DNA of 64,000 nucleotides from Lachnospiraceae bacterium (GTDB lineage Bacteria > Bacillota > Clostridia > Lachnospirales > Lachnospiraceae), in NCBI GenBank assembly GCA_022800815.1, contig JAAWRC010000015.1:1-64000 (forward strand), read 5' to 3'. Position numbers and translations under genes: made by a program. Below are positions 54,277 to 62,648 of the stretch, in pieces. Under the pieces are notes generated by a model. The model was not told where the DNA came from. It searched no databases and was given only the letters and a program-made list of their open reading frames with translations. Positions within the stretch are counted from its first letter, which is position 1; every line of letters starts with the position of its first letter.

Positions 54277-55038
54277 ATGAACACGGAGATTTTGGCCGCC
54301 CGGGCAAAGGAGGGAGACGCAGATGCGTTTCCCAACGTCACGGTGGACGGTGTCAGGCTCAGCATGGGAGGCGGATTTTATGACGGTTACTACATGTCCA
54401 ACGAGGGAGGGGGAATGTGCCTAAAAGACGAGGACGTCGAAAATTATCGGTTTGCGGACGGTTCCATGGAATATAGAATACATCTTTCGACGACGGAGCG
54501 GGGGTTTATGCTGAACAAGCCCATCCATGTAGAATTTAGGGAAATCGGTTATAATACGTCGGAGCTTTCGGAGCCGGTGACCGACGTGGAGGGGAGCTGG
54601 ACCATAGAATGGACCCTTCAGGGGAGTAATGAAATCTATGAGGCGGATATTGAACATGGCGTTATTGGAGACACGGGAGCCACGCTGACCCACGTGGGGC
54701 TGTCGCCGATCTCCGCCAGGATACTTGTGCGTTATCCGAAGAAGGAAGAACGGGTGTTTTGGACGGATGACGACGGAAACGTTCGATCCTTTCTGGAATG
54801 GGAAATGCCCCCGCAGCTCGTGGGTGCGAAAATGAAGGACGGAACGTCCTGTTACTATGCGTGGGTCGGCGGCGGAGGCTCTGCAGGGTACCGGGGGCAG
54901 GAAGATATCTGCGAGATGATCTGTAACGGAGAGCAGATCTTGGACGTTCATCAGATCGAATATCTGATGTTCGTTAAGGATTATCCGGAGGACGGCAATG
55001 TTACCGACGACAATTTCTGGTTTGTGAAGGTTCGGTGA
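54277..55038 (+). CDS. Unknown beta-rich protein
   Basis: 253 residues from ATG 54277 (GGGGGAAG upstream). After a short helical start it is almost entirely strands with Trp/Tyr/Gly motifs (GGGFYDGYYMSNEGGG, GSWTIEWTLQGSNE, SCYYAWVGGGGSAGY). No signal peptide, catalytic motif or known family. It is followed by a strong hairpin and stands alone between two metabolic operons. Confidence 0.6.
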   Translation: MNTEILAARAKEGDADAFPNVTVDGVRLSMGGGFYDGYYMSNEGGGMCLKDEDVENYRFADGSMEYRIHLSTTERGFMLNKPIHVEFREIGYNTSELSEPVTDVEGSWTIEWTLQGSNEIYEADIEHGVIGDTGATLTHVGLSPISARILVRYPKKEERVFWTDDDGNVRSFLEWEMPPQLVGAKMKDGTSCYYAWVGGGGSAGYRGQEDICEMICNGEQILDVHQIEYLMFVKDYPEDGNVTDDNFWFVKVR

Positions 55039-55066
55039 GAGAAGGATAAAAGAAGGGCCTGAAATG

Positions 55067-55101
55067 CTCCGGGCAGCCTGCGTTTTGCGGGCTGCCCGGA
55101 G
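55067..55101. terminator. Strong convergent hairpin
   Basis: CTCCGGGCAGCC(T)GC pairs with GCGGGCTGCCCGGAG around a short GTTTT loop, between the unknown gene and the convergent amt gene. There is little T-run. Confidence 0.65.
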
Positions 55102-55150
55102 TGTCTTATGTAGAATGAGAATGAAATAAGATAGCTGGCTGTTTCAGGGA

Positions 55151-56896
55151 TTATTCCACGTCCTGCAGGGCGGCGTAATCTTCCTCGCCGGTGCGGATCT
55201 TGACGACCCTGGCCACGTTGTAGACGAAGATTTTGCCGTCGCCGATATGGCCGGTGTAGAGGGCCTTCTTGGCGGCCTTGATGATCTCCGCCACGGGAAT
55301 CTTGCTGACGACCACCTCGATCTTGACCTTGGGAAGGAGGGTGGCGTCCATCTCCACGCCCCGGTACATTTCGCCGGCTCCCTTCTGGACGCCGCAGCCC
55401 ATGACCTGGGTCACGGTCATGCCGGTGACGCCCAGGTTGTTCATGGCCTTCTTTAGCTTGTCATAGCGGGAGAGCTTGGCAATGACCACCACCTTGTAAA
55501 TGCCGGTGGAGAGGTCTGCCTGGCTGACCACCGGAACGGCGGCCGCCCGCTGGATTTCGGAGGCGCTCTCGTAATCCTCCGTGCCCAGGTCCGTGTTTTC
55601 GTTGATGTCCATGGTCATGGTGTTGGAGACGTCCATGATGCTGAAGCCGGAGTAGGCGGAAGCCAGGCCGTGCTCCTTTGCGTCCAGGCCGATGATCTCC
55701 TCCTCCTCGGTGACCCGCAGTCCCACGAGGGCCCGGATGATGAGGAAGGCGATGGTGATGGTGACGGCCGTCCATGCGGCCACGGCCGCAAAGCCCAAAA
55801 GCTGGAGGCCGAGCTGTTTTACGCCGCCGCCGTAGAAGAGGCCAACGATGGTGTCATTTCCGGGGGCGGAGGTGGTGGCGAAAAGTCCCACGGCGATGGT
55901 GCCCCAGATGCCGTTTAAGCAGTGGACGGCCACGGCGCCCACCGGGTCGTCCACCCGGAGCTTGTGGTCCAGGAACCAGACGCCGAACACCACCAGAAGC
56001 CCGGCCACGGCGCCGATTGCGATGGCCCCGAAGCAGTCCGTTACGTCACAGGGGGCGGTGATGGCCACCAGCCCGGCCAGGGAGGCGTTTAAGCACATGG
56101 AGACGTCCGGCTTTCCGTATTTGAGCCAGGTGAAGACCATGCACACCACGGTTGCGATGGCGGGGGCCACAGTAGTGGTCAGGGTGATCGAGGCAAGCTG
56201 TTCCACGCTGGTGGCCGCCGCCCCGTTGAAGCCGTACCAGCCCAGCCAGAGGATGAACACGCCCAGACAGCCGATGGGCAGGTTGTGGCCGGGGAAGGCA
56301 TTGACCTTGGTGATCTTTCCGGCCTTGTCTTTCACGAACTTTCCGATCCGGGGCCCCAAGAGGGCGGCGCCGATCAGGGCGGAGATGCCGCCGACCATGT
56401 GGATGGCGCAGGAGCCGGCAAAGTCATGGAAGCCCATCTGGGACAGCCAGCCGCCGCCCCAGATCCAATGGGCCTCGATGGGGTAGATCACTGCGGAAAT
56501 TACCGCAGAGTAAATGCAGTAGGATAAGAATTTGGTCCGCTCCGCCATGGCGCCGGACACGATGGTGGCCGTCGTGGCGCAGAACACCAGGTTGAACACA
56601 AAGTTGGACCAGTCAAAATTCGCATAGTCGCTGAAAATGTCGAATCCGGGTTCCCCGATCAGTCCCATCACGTCTTCGCCCAGAAGCAGGCCGAAGCCCA
56701 CCAGGATGAAGACCACGGTACCGATGCAGAAGTCCATCAGGTTTTTCATCAAAATGTTGCCGGTATTTTTGGCCCTTGTGAAACCGGCCTCCACCATGGC
56801 GAAGCCGGCCTGCATCCAGAATACCAGGGCGGCTCCGATCAGGAACCAGACGCCGAAGACCTGGCCGTTTACGGCACTTAAGATTTCTTCTGTCAT
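55151..56896 (-). CDS. amtB-glnK: Ammonium transporter-P-II fusion (AmtB-GlnK)
   Basis: 581 residues from ATG 56896 (GGGAGGAGG upstream). Residues 1 to about 410 are an Amt transporter: eleven or so helices, FWMQAGFAMVEAGF, and twin-His positions in SCAIHMVGG and AVAVHCLNGIWG. A ~60-residue acidic linker leads to a complete P-II domain (about 468-581) with GMTVTQVMGCGVQKG, EMYRG and the RTGEED C-loop. P-II normally blocks Amt as a separate, nucleotide- and 2-oxoglutarate-sensing protein, so here the gate is tethered. The T-loop tyrosine used for uridylylation (Y51 of E. coli GlnB) is Met, while Y46 is kept. Confidence 0.93.
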   Translation of the reverse strand: MTEEILSAVNGQVFGVWFLIGAALVFWMQAGFAMVEAGFTRAKNTGNILMKNLMDFCIGTVVFILVGFGLLLGEDVMGLIGEPGFDIFSDYANFDWSNFVFNLVFCATTATIVSGAMAERTKFLSYCIYSAVISAVIYPIEAHWIWGGGWLSQMGFHDFAGSCAIHMVGGISALIGAALLGPRIGKFVKDKAGKITKVNAFPGHNLPIGCLGVFILWLGWYGFNGAAATSVEQLASITLTTTVAPAIATVVCMVFTWLKYGKPDVSMCLNASLAGLVAITAPCDVTDCFGAIAIGAVAGLLVVFGVWFLDHKLRVDDPVGAVAVHCLNGIWGTIAVGLFATTSAPGNDTIVGLFYGGGVKQLGLQLLGFAAVAAWTAVTITIAFLIIRALVGLRVTEEEEIIGLDAKEHGLASAYSGFSIMDVSNTMTMDINENTDLGTEDYESASEIQRAAAVPVVSQADLSTGIYKVVVIAKLSRYDKLKKAMNNLGVTGMTVTQVMGCGVQKGAGEMYRGVEMDATLLPKVKIEVVVSKIPVAEIIKAAKKALYTGHIGDGKIFVYNVARVVKIRTGEEDYAALQDVE

Positions 56897-56910
56897 AGAT
56901 TTCCTCCTCC

Positions 56911-56932
56911 CGACGCTCCTAAAGCGTCGTTG
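56911..56932 (-). promoter_or_regulatory. Hairpin abutting the amt ribosome site
   Basis: On the minus strand CGACGCT-TTAGG-AGCGTCG ends just before GGGAGGAGG. The stem could change access to the ribosome site. Confidence 0.4.
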
Positions 56933-57025
56933 TCCCTTTGAAATTCCTGTCTGCGGCGCGCCCCGTAACATAGAATTAGAGTTTTGCGCAGGGAAACGTT
57001 TCTTTATGTTTTCCCCGCATATGGA

Positions 57026-57056
57026 AAAGGCGCCTTGGAAAATCCAAAGCGCCTTT
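57026..57056 (-). promoter_or_regulatory. Leader hairpin near the amt transcription start
   Basis: On the minus strand AAGGCGC-TTTGGA-TTT-TCCAAG-GCGCCTT forms a near-continuous 13-bp stem with a 3-nt loop, a few nt after the predicted start site, followed by TTCC. It could be an attenuator or 5' protective stem. Confidence 0.45.
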
Positions 57057-57070
57057 GCCTTACGCCTGAC

Positions 57071-57099
57071 AGTCTACCATTCGGTGGAAAGAAAGTCAA
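57071..57099 (-). promoter_or_regulatory. Promoter of amtB-glnK
   Basis: On the minus strand TTGACT (57099-57094), 17 bp, TAGACT (57076-57071). The leader is about 170 nt and includes the two hairpins. Confidence 0.5.
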
Positions 57100-57276
57100 T
57101 TGGCGTTCCGGCCAAAGAATTTGGAAAAAAAATCTAAAATTTGTAAAAAGTTTATAAACTGAAAAATGGAAAAAGAGTGGAAAAAAAGAACTATTAATCA
57201 TATTAGTCCTTGCGCTGGAGGAAAAAAGGTGTATAATAAAAGAGGAGTCAATAAATAAATAATAAGGAGAGGTATT

Positions 57277-58305
57277 ATGAACAGAAAAGAACTGGTATTG
57301 AAAACGTTCCACAACGAGCCGACGGACAAGCTGTTGGTTGGTTTCTGGCATCATTTCCTGGAGGACGAGCTGGTGGACGGCCTGCACAATCCGGAGTACA
57401 TTGCCAAAAACCTGGAGGGGGCAAAAAAATTCAAAGAAGAATTCGATCCCGACTTTGTAAAGGTCATGACGGACGGGTATTTCTTCATGCCCTGCAATTA
57501 TGAGGACATGAACAGCGCTTCGGATCTCAGGAACCTGAAACCCACGGACGAGATGGATCTGTATCTGGACAAATGCGTGGAATTTGCGAAGGCCACCAGG
57601 GAGATCTACGGCAATGACGTGCTGATGTACTACAACGTGTTCTCCCCAACCTTCCAGGTCAACCACAGGATGAACCAGACCCATCCGCTGATGTCGGCGG
57701 GCAAGTTGGAGGCGCCCATCGTCCAGTTGATCAAGGAGGACCCGGAAGCGACCCAGGCGGCCCTTGACCTGCTTGCGGATTACACGGAGAAGCTGATCGA
57801 CAAAATCGTCGGCGCAGGAATCATGGACGGCATTTATTTCAGCGTGTCCTGTTTCAACCGGGGAATTTCTCCTGCGGTTTACAACAAATACGTGGCGCCC
57901 GGCGAGAAGAGGATCATCGCCAAGGCCAACTCCTATGCCAAGGACAACCTGCTTCATATCTGCGGCTGGAGGGGCAACCTGAACAATCTTTCCATCTTCA
58001 CGGACTATGACTGCAGCGTCATCAACTGGGCCGTTCATGCGGAGGAAGTCTCCGTGGCGGAGGGCAAGAAGATGTTCGGCGGCAAGTGCGTGATCGGCGG
58101 CTTCGGAAACAACAATACGGACCTGATCTGCACCGGAACCAAGCAGGAAATTCAGGATTACGTGGAGAAGATCGTGGACGAGGCGGGAACCACCGGCATT
58201 ATCATCGGTGCGGACTGCACCACCCATCTGGACACGCCGGACGAGCATATCCACTGGGTATATGAGAAGGCGGCGGAGATTTCCGAGAGGCTTTTGAAGA
58301 AATAA
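57277..58305 (+). CDS. MtaA/URO-D-family methyltransferase-like protein
   Basis: 342 residues of the uroporphyrinogen-decarboxylase superfamily, closer to MtaA/CmuA: LLHICGWRG (zinc His/Cys) near 228 and GADCTTHLDTPDEH near 310 provide the expected His-Cys-Cys ligands for thiol activation. Such proteins move methyl groups from corrinoid proteins to thiols such as CoM. No corrinoid protein, MtaB-type partner or activase is nearby. A TATAAT (57231-57236) precedes it, with AAGGAGAG as ribosome site. Confidence 0.82.
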   Translation: MNRKELVLKTFHNEPTDKLLVGFWHHFLEDELVDGLHNPEYIAKNLEGAKKFKEEFDPDFVKVMTDGYFFMPCNYEDMNSASDLRNLKPTDEMDLYLDKCVEFAKATREIYGNDVLMYYNVFSPTFQVNHRMNQTHPLMSAGKLEAPIVQLIKEDPEATQAALDLLADYTEKLIDKIVGAGIMDGIYFSVSCFNRGISPAVYNKYVAPGEKRIIAKANSYAKDNLLHICGWRGNLNNLSIFTDYDCSVINWAVHAEEVSVAEGKKMFGGKCVIGGFGNNNTDLICTGTKQEIQDYVEKIVDEAGTTGIIIGADCTTHLDTPDEHIHWVYEKAAEISERLLKK

Positions 58306-58340
58306 ACAGACATGCCTGCGGGCATAACCTGTAACTATCC

Positions 58341-58390
58341 GGGGCTGTCACCCGGCTGAAAATTTCAGCCGGGCGGCGGCCCCGTTTTTT
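58341..58390 (+). terminator. Terminator after the URO-D-like gene
   Basis: CCCGGCTGA-AAAT-TCAGCCGGG, extended by GGGGC/GCCCC, then a T-run. Confidence 0.85.
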
Positions 58391-58416
58391 CGTAATTGTC
58401 TTAAAGCGGACGTGGA

Positions 58417-58446
58417 TTGACACGCAAGACCGCCGTGTAGTATTAT
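58417..58446 (+). promoter_or_regulatory. Promoter of the Uma2 gene
   Basis: TTGACA (58417-58422), 18 bp, TATTAT (58441-58446). The transcript would start near 58453, just before the first possible ATG. Confidence 0.65.
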
Positions 58447-58500
58447 GAACCATAGAAGATGCCGGACAATCCTTTATGGCGGGAGTGGAGGGATGCGTAT

Positions 58501-59037
58501 ATGGAAGTGCTGAAAAAAGAAAAAGTTCATACAATTGATGATATTTATGCACTGCCCGAGGGAGAGCGTGCAGAATTGATTGACGGTAAAATTTACTATA
58601 TGACGCCGCCGGGCCTGAGACATCAGAGGATCAGCCGGAAGCTGCATCAGGCGATCGCAAATTATATTGACAAAAGTCACGGAGAATGTGAGGTCCTGGC
58701 GGCGCCTTTTGCCGTATTTTTGAGTGAGGACGCAATGAATTACGTAGAGCCGGACCTTTCCGTTATCTGTGACCCGTCCAAGCTGGATGATGCGGGATGC
58801 CATGGCGCACCGGGTTGGGTGATAGAAATTGTCTCGCCGGGCAGCAGGGCAAGAGACTACATGACGAAATTGTTCAAGTATCGCGCGGCGGGCGTCAGAG
58901 AGTATTGGATTGTGGATCCGGAAAAACAGATGGTGACGGTTTATGGATTTGAAAAGGATGCCCTTGCGCAGTATGATTTTGGCGAAGAGGTATCGGTTGG
59001 AATATATGAAGGGCTTTCTATAAAAACCGAATGGTAA
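58501..59037 (+). CDS. Uma2-family (DUF820) putative endonuclease
   Basis: 178 residues from ATG 58501, which has GGAGGG 8 nt upstream; ATG 58459 would add 14 residues without a good site. The PD-(D/E)XK-like core is ELIDGKIYYM, VEPDLSVICD and WVIEIVSPGSR. These single-gene proteins are abundant and often mobile, with no proven target. A terminator follows. Confidence 0.82.
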   Translation: MEVLKKEKVHTIDDIYALPEGERAELIDGKIYYMTPPGLRHQRISRKLHQAIANYIDKSHGECEVLAAPFAVFLSEDAMNYVEPDLSVICDPSKLDDAGCHGAPGWVIEIVSPGSRARDYMTKLFKYRAAGVREYWIVDPEKQMVTVYGFEKDALAQYDFGEEVSVGIYEGLSIKTEW

Positions 59038-59044
59038 AAGGAAC

Positions 59045-59084
59045 AAAAAACTGTCGGAAGATGCGAATCTGCCGGCAGTTTTTT
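59045..59084 (+). terminator. Terminator of the Uma2 gene
   Basis: AAAAAACTGTCGG pairs with CCGGCAGTTTTTT across a 14-nt loop. It could also serve the convergent lacI-type gene. Confidence 0.85.
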
Positions 59085-59147
59085 GTGCACGCGGGGCGGA
59101 AATCTTCCCTGCCCGATCTGCAGATGCCAAAATCCGTGTGTGGGAGC

Positions 59148-60176
59148 TCACGTTTCCGGCGGGAGACTCCGTATGGCGTTGCCGTCGATGATTTTCGGCA
59201 TGAACATCACTTCCCTGTTTCCGATGGGCTGGTCGGTCTGGATCCGTTCCAGGAGCATCTGTCCGATGCGGGAACCCAGGCCCCAGGTGTCCGGCAGGGC
59301 CCTGGAGGGATTGACATAAAAAAGGTCCACCAGATTGACATTGCAGGGAGAGGCAATGGAAAGCCTGTCCGGAATTGGGATCCTGTTTTGCCGGCAGTAG
59401 CGCAGCAGGCCGATGCAGGTTTCGTTGTGGCAGGGGATGATGGCGGTGGGCGGGTCGGAACGTGACAGCAGGAGAGAGGCGGCCCGGTATCCGAATTCAG
59501 AGTCATGGGGGCCCTCCACCATGTAGGGGTAGGTGGGATCCACTTCTATGTCAATTTCTTTCATGGCACGTCTGAAGTTCTGAAAACGCTCAAAGGCAGA
59601 GCTGATGGAAAGAGGGCCGCTGATCAGCCCGATTTTCCGGTGATTGTTCCGGATGAGCTGCATGGTCATTTCGTAGGTGCTGTTTCCAAAATCTGCATCC
59701 ACGAAATCACCCAGGAAATCAGGATTGTTGATGCGGCGGTGTATCAGTATGATGGGGATCCGCTTGCTGATCTGTGTGATAAACTGGTCATTTCTTCCGC
59801 AGCTGTTGAGGATGATCCCGTCCACGTTCCGTTCGTAAAGCATGGTGAGATAGTTTTTTTCGATCTCACTGTCATTGAAGCAGTTGCAGATGAACAGGGT
59901 ATAACCGTATTCCTTGATGATCTGTATAATTGCCTGAGAAATCTGGCTATAATATTCATTGGTGCTGTCGGCGATGAGAAATGCAATGGTTTTGGAAGCA
60001 TGGCTTTTCAATTCCCTTGCCGCCCGGTTGGGGAAATAATTCAGCTCCTGTATGGCGTCCTGAACCCGCTGCTGGGCTTTGGGGGATACATTTGAGTGAT
60101 TGTTAATTACACGTGAAACGGTGGCAACCGAAACGTTGGCGTGATCGGCGATGTCCCTGATGGTAATGTTTTTCAT
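59148..60176 (-). CDS. LacI-family transcriptional regulator
   Basis: 342 residues. HTH TIRDIADHANVSVATVSRVIN and hinge SPKAQQRVQDAIQELNYFPN at the N-terminus; a periplasmic-binding-like sensor domain follows. It is divergent from the Liv transporter and flanks two LacI-type operators (60258-60271 and 60396-60409). The sensed ligand is unknown. LacI proteins usually sense sugars, so a link to an amino-acid-type transporter is notable. Confidence 0.93.
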   Translation of the reverse strand: MKNITIRDIADHANVSVATVSRVINNHSNVSPKAQQRVQDAIQELNYFPNRAARELKSHASKTIAFLIADSTNEYYSQISQAIIQIIKEYGYTLFICNCFNDSEIEKNYLTMLYERNVDGIILNSCGRNDQFITQISKRIPIILIHRRINNPDFLGDFVDADFGNSTYEMTMQLIRNNHRKIGLISGPLSISSAFERFQNFRRAMKEIDIEVDPTYPYMVEGPHDSEFGYRAASLLLSRSDPPTAIIPCHNETCIGLLRYCRQNRIPIPDRLSIASPCNVNLVDLFYVNPSRALPDTWGLGSRIGQMLLERIQTDQPIGNREVMFMPKIIDGNAIRSLPPET

Positions 60177-60257
60177 TCGTTCCTCCTGCTGGTAAAGAAA
60201 TCAGAACCATTATAATATAAAAAACTGCGAAATGCAACGAATAATATTGAATCAATG

Positions 60258-60271
60258 TGATAACGTTTACA
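60258..60271. promoter_or_regulatory. LacI-type operator O1
   Basis: TGATAACGTTTACA, 12 of 14 matches to the palindrome TGTAAACGTTTACA. It is nearer the lacI-type gene. Confidence 0.6.
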
Positions 60272-60360
60272 AAATTAAGAAAGAGAGGTGATAATAGACA
60301 AAGATAGACAGAAAAAATAGTACAAGATTGACAAAAAGAAAAGAAAAATAGAAGAAAATG

Positions 60361-60389
60361 TTGACAAAAAAACGGATATATAATAAAAT
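60361..60389 (+). promoter_or_regulatory. Promoter of the liv operon
   Basis: TTGACA (60361-60366), 17 bp, TAAAAT (60384-60389). Operator O2 lies immediately downstream, where a repressor would block initiation. Confidence 0.65.
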
Positions 60390-60395
60390 GAAAAA

Positions 60396-60409
60396 TGTAA
60401 ACGATTACA
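60396..60409. promoter_or_regulatory. LacI-type operator O2
   Basis: TGTAAACGATTACA, 13 of 14 matches to the palindromic consensus, covering the +1 region. It is centred 138 bp from O1, about thirteen helical turns, compatible with looping. Confidence 0.65.
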
Positions 60410-60458
60410 CCAGAAGAAAACATGATGTAAGCACGAAAAACAAAAAGGAGGTTTGTTC

Positions 60459-61721
60459 ATGAAGAAGGTAACGGCACTTTTGATGGCGGCATTGCTGGTC
60501 TTTAGCCTTGCGGGCTGCGGCCAGAAAGAGGAGGCAGAGAGCAAAGGCGAAGAAAAAAAGACCACGGAAGCGGCAAAGGCGGAGACGGAGGCGGCCCGGG
60601 AAGAGACGTCCGGCAGCCCGGGGGAATCCGGGGAGGCATCCGGCGACCCGATCAAGATCGGCCTGACGACGGTGCTGACCGGCGACCGTTCCCTGGAAGG
60701 ACAGTATGCGTCCAACGCAGTGGAACTGATCGAGGAGGAGATTAACGGTGCGGGCGGCGTCCTGGGGCGCCCCGTGGAAGTGGTGATCGAGGATGCGCTG
60801 GGCACGGACGTGGGTGCGGTGAACGCCTACCGGAAGCTGGCGGCGGACGAGGACATCGTCGCAATCATCGGGCCGGACAGCTCCAACGACGGAATGGCCC
60901 AGTCTCCTTCCGCCCTGGAATTTGAAATTCTCACGACGGCGCAGGGTTCCTCCCCGACTTTGCGGGACATGTGCAACAATGACAATGAGTGGCTGTTCCA
61001 GCTGAGAGCCTGTGACGAGACCCTCTGTGCGGCACTGATCAAATATGCGGTGGAGGATATGGGGCTGGAGAGTTTTGCAATCCTCCACGACACGGAGACG
61101 TCTTCCGCGGACCAGGCCAGACTGTTTACGGAGGCCCTGGCGGCTTATGACATCGAACCGGAGGTGGTGGTTCCCTTCACCACCGGGACAAAGGATTTTT
61201 CCTCCCAGATCGCACAGGTGCAGAACTCCGGGGCGGAGGCCATCATCGGCGCCGCCTTCCAGACCGAGGCGGCGATCCTGGTGACCCAGATCCGCTCCAT
61301 GGGAATGGACGTGCCGATCCTGGGATCCAACGCATTTGCGGATCCGGTCACCATCCAGCTTGCCGGTGATGCGACGGACGACGTGTACTGCGCTTCCGCT
61401 TGGGTTCCCAATACACCCAATCCCAAGGGCAATGCGTTTGCCGCCAAATATCAGGAGACTTATGGCGAGGAATGCGGGAAAGCTGCGGCACAGATCTATG
61501 ACCATGTCTCCATTATCTGCGAGGCCATCGAGCGGGCGGGCTCCACGGACCGGGCGGCGGTGAGAGACGCCATGAACACCATTGACAGCTACGAGGGTGC
61601 CATCACGACCTATGACTGCAGGACCAACGGGGACTGCGGCCGCGGCGGCCTGCTGGTGAGGGTGCAGGATCAGAAAGCGGAGATCATTGCACAGATCACG
61701 TCGGAGAAAGTGATTGATTGA
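60459..61721 (+). CDS. livJ: Branched-chain amino-acid-type ABC substrate-binding lipoprotein
   Basis: 420 residues. Lipoprotein signal with lipobox LAGC near residue 20, then an Ala/Glu-rich linker of about 45 residues and a type I binding domain (IKIGLTTVLTGDRSLEGQYA, IIGPDSSNDGMAQSP). The family binds Leu/Ile/Val but also amides, urea and aromatic acids, so substrate is open. ATG 60459 follows AAGGAGG by 7 nt. First gene of the liv operon. Confidence 0.92.
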   Translation: MKKVTALLMAALLVFSLAGCGQKEEAESKGEEKKTTEAAKAETEAAREETSGSPGESGEASGDPIKIGLTTVLTGDRSLEGQYASNAVELIEEEINGAGGVLGRPVEVVIEDALGTDVGAVNAYRKLAADEDIVAIIGPDSSNDGMAQSPSALEFEILTTAQGSSPTLRDMCNNDNEWLFQLRACDETLCAALIKYAVEDMGLESFAILHDTETSSADQARLFTEALAAYDIEPEVVVPFTTGTKDFSSQIAQVQNSGAEAIIGAAFQTEAAILVTQIRSMGMDVPILGSNAFADPVTIQLAGDATDDVYCASAWVPNTPNPKGNAFAAKYQETYGEECGKAAAQIYDHVSIICEAIERAGSTDRAAVRDAMNTIDSYEGAITTYDCRTNGDCGRGGLLVRVQDQKAEIIAQITSEKVID

Positions 61722-61731
61722 CGGGCGGGAA

Positions 61732-61758
61732 AATGGGGAGCCGGAGAAGCTCCCCATT
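61732..61758 (+). terminator. Hairpin between livJ and livH
   Basis: AATGGGGAGC pairs with GCTCCCCATT around a 7-nt loop; the T-run is poor. It may stabilise livJ mRNA or partly terminate, giving more binding protein than permease. Confidence 0.6.
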
Positions 61759-61781
61759 CTCTTAGAAAGGACGGTGAGACT

Positions 61782-62648
61782 ATGAACCTGCAGTTGTTGA
61801 TTTCCGGCGTGTCCATGGGAATCGTCTACGGGCTGATCGCCATGGGCATGGTGCTGATCTTCCGGTCTGTGGGAATTATGAATTTTGCCCAGGGCGAGTT
61901 TCTGATGTTCGGCGGCTATTTCTGCTATACCTATAATCAGATTTTTGGTCTGCCCATTGTGGTATCCCTGATTCTGGCCTCTCTTTCCATGGGCGTGGTC
62001 GGCGTCTTGTTTATGAGATCTTCCTACTGGCCTCTCAGAAAGGCGCAGGCGAAGGCGATCATTGTGAGCGCCATGGGCGCCTCCATCGCATTTAAGGAAG
62101 GGGCCAGACTCATATGGGGCTCCATACCGGTCAGCATGGACCGGGTGGTCGAGGGGACGGTCAAAGTGGGAACGGCTTCGGTGCAGTGGCAGCACATTGC
62201 CATCATTGCGACCTCGGCGGTCATCATGGTGGCCGTGTACCTGCTCCTGGAGAAAACCTTTATAGGGAATATTATGCAGGCCACGGCCCAGGATCAGTAC
62301 ATGGCTTCCCTGACGGGGATCCCGGTGGTGTTTTCCATCGGCCTGACCTTTGCCCTGTCCGCCATGATCACGGGGGTGGGCGGAGGGCTTCTGGCGCCGA
62401 TCTTCTTCCTGAACAACGTGATGGGGGCCACGGCGGGGTCCAAAGCCTTTGCGGCCATCGTGATCGGCGGTTTCGGAAGCGTACAGGGGGCCATCATCGG
62501 CGGACTGATCGTGGGGCTGGTGGAATCCTTCGGCGGAGCCTACATTTCCAGCACGTACCAGCTTGTTCTGATTTATGTGGTGCTGATTGCGATTCTGATG
62601 ATCCGCCCCCAGGGAATCTTTGGGGAAAAAATACAGGAGAAAGCGTAG
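61782..62648 (+). CDS. livH: Branched-chain amino-acid-type ABC permease LivH
   Basis: 288 residues, about eight membrane helices. Family features are GVSMGIVYGLIAMGMVLIFR, MNFAQGEFLMFGGYF and the coupling region AFAAIVIGGFGSVQGAIIGG. Its stop directly abuts the livM start. Confidence 0.94.
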   Translation: MNLQLLISGVSMGIVYGLIAMGMVLIFRSVGIMNFAQGEFLMFGGYFCYTYNQIFGLPIVVSLILASLSMGVVGVLFMRSSYWPLRKAQAKAIIVSAMGASIAFKEGARLIWGSIPVSMDRVVEGTVKVGTASVQWQHIAIIATSAVIMVAVYLLLEKTFIGNIMQATAQDQYMASLTGIPVVFSIGLTFALSAMITGVGGGLLAPIFFLNNVMGATAGSKAFAAIVIGGFGSVQGAIIGGLIVGLVESFGGAYISSTYQLVLIYVVLIAILMIRPQGIFGEKIQEKA

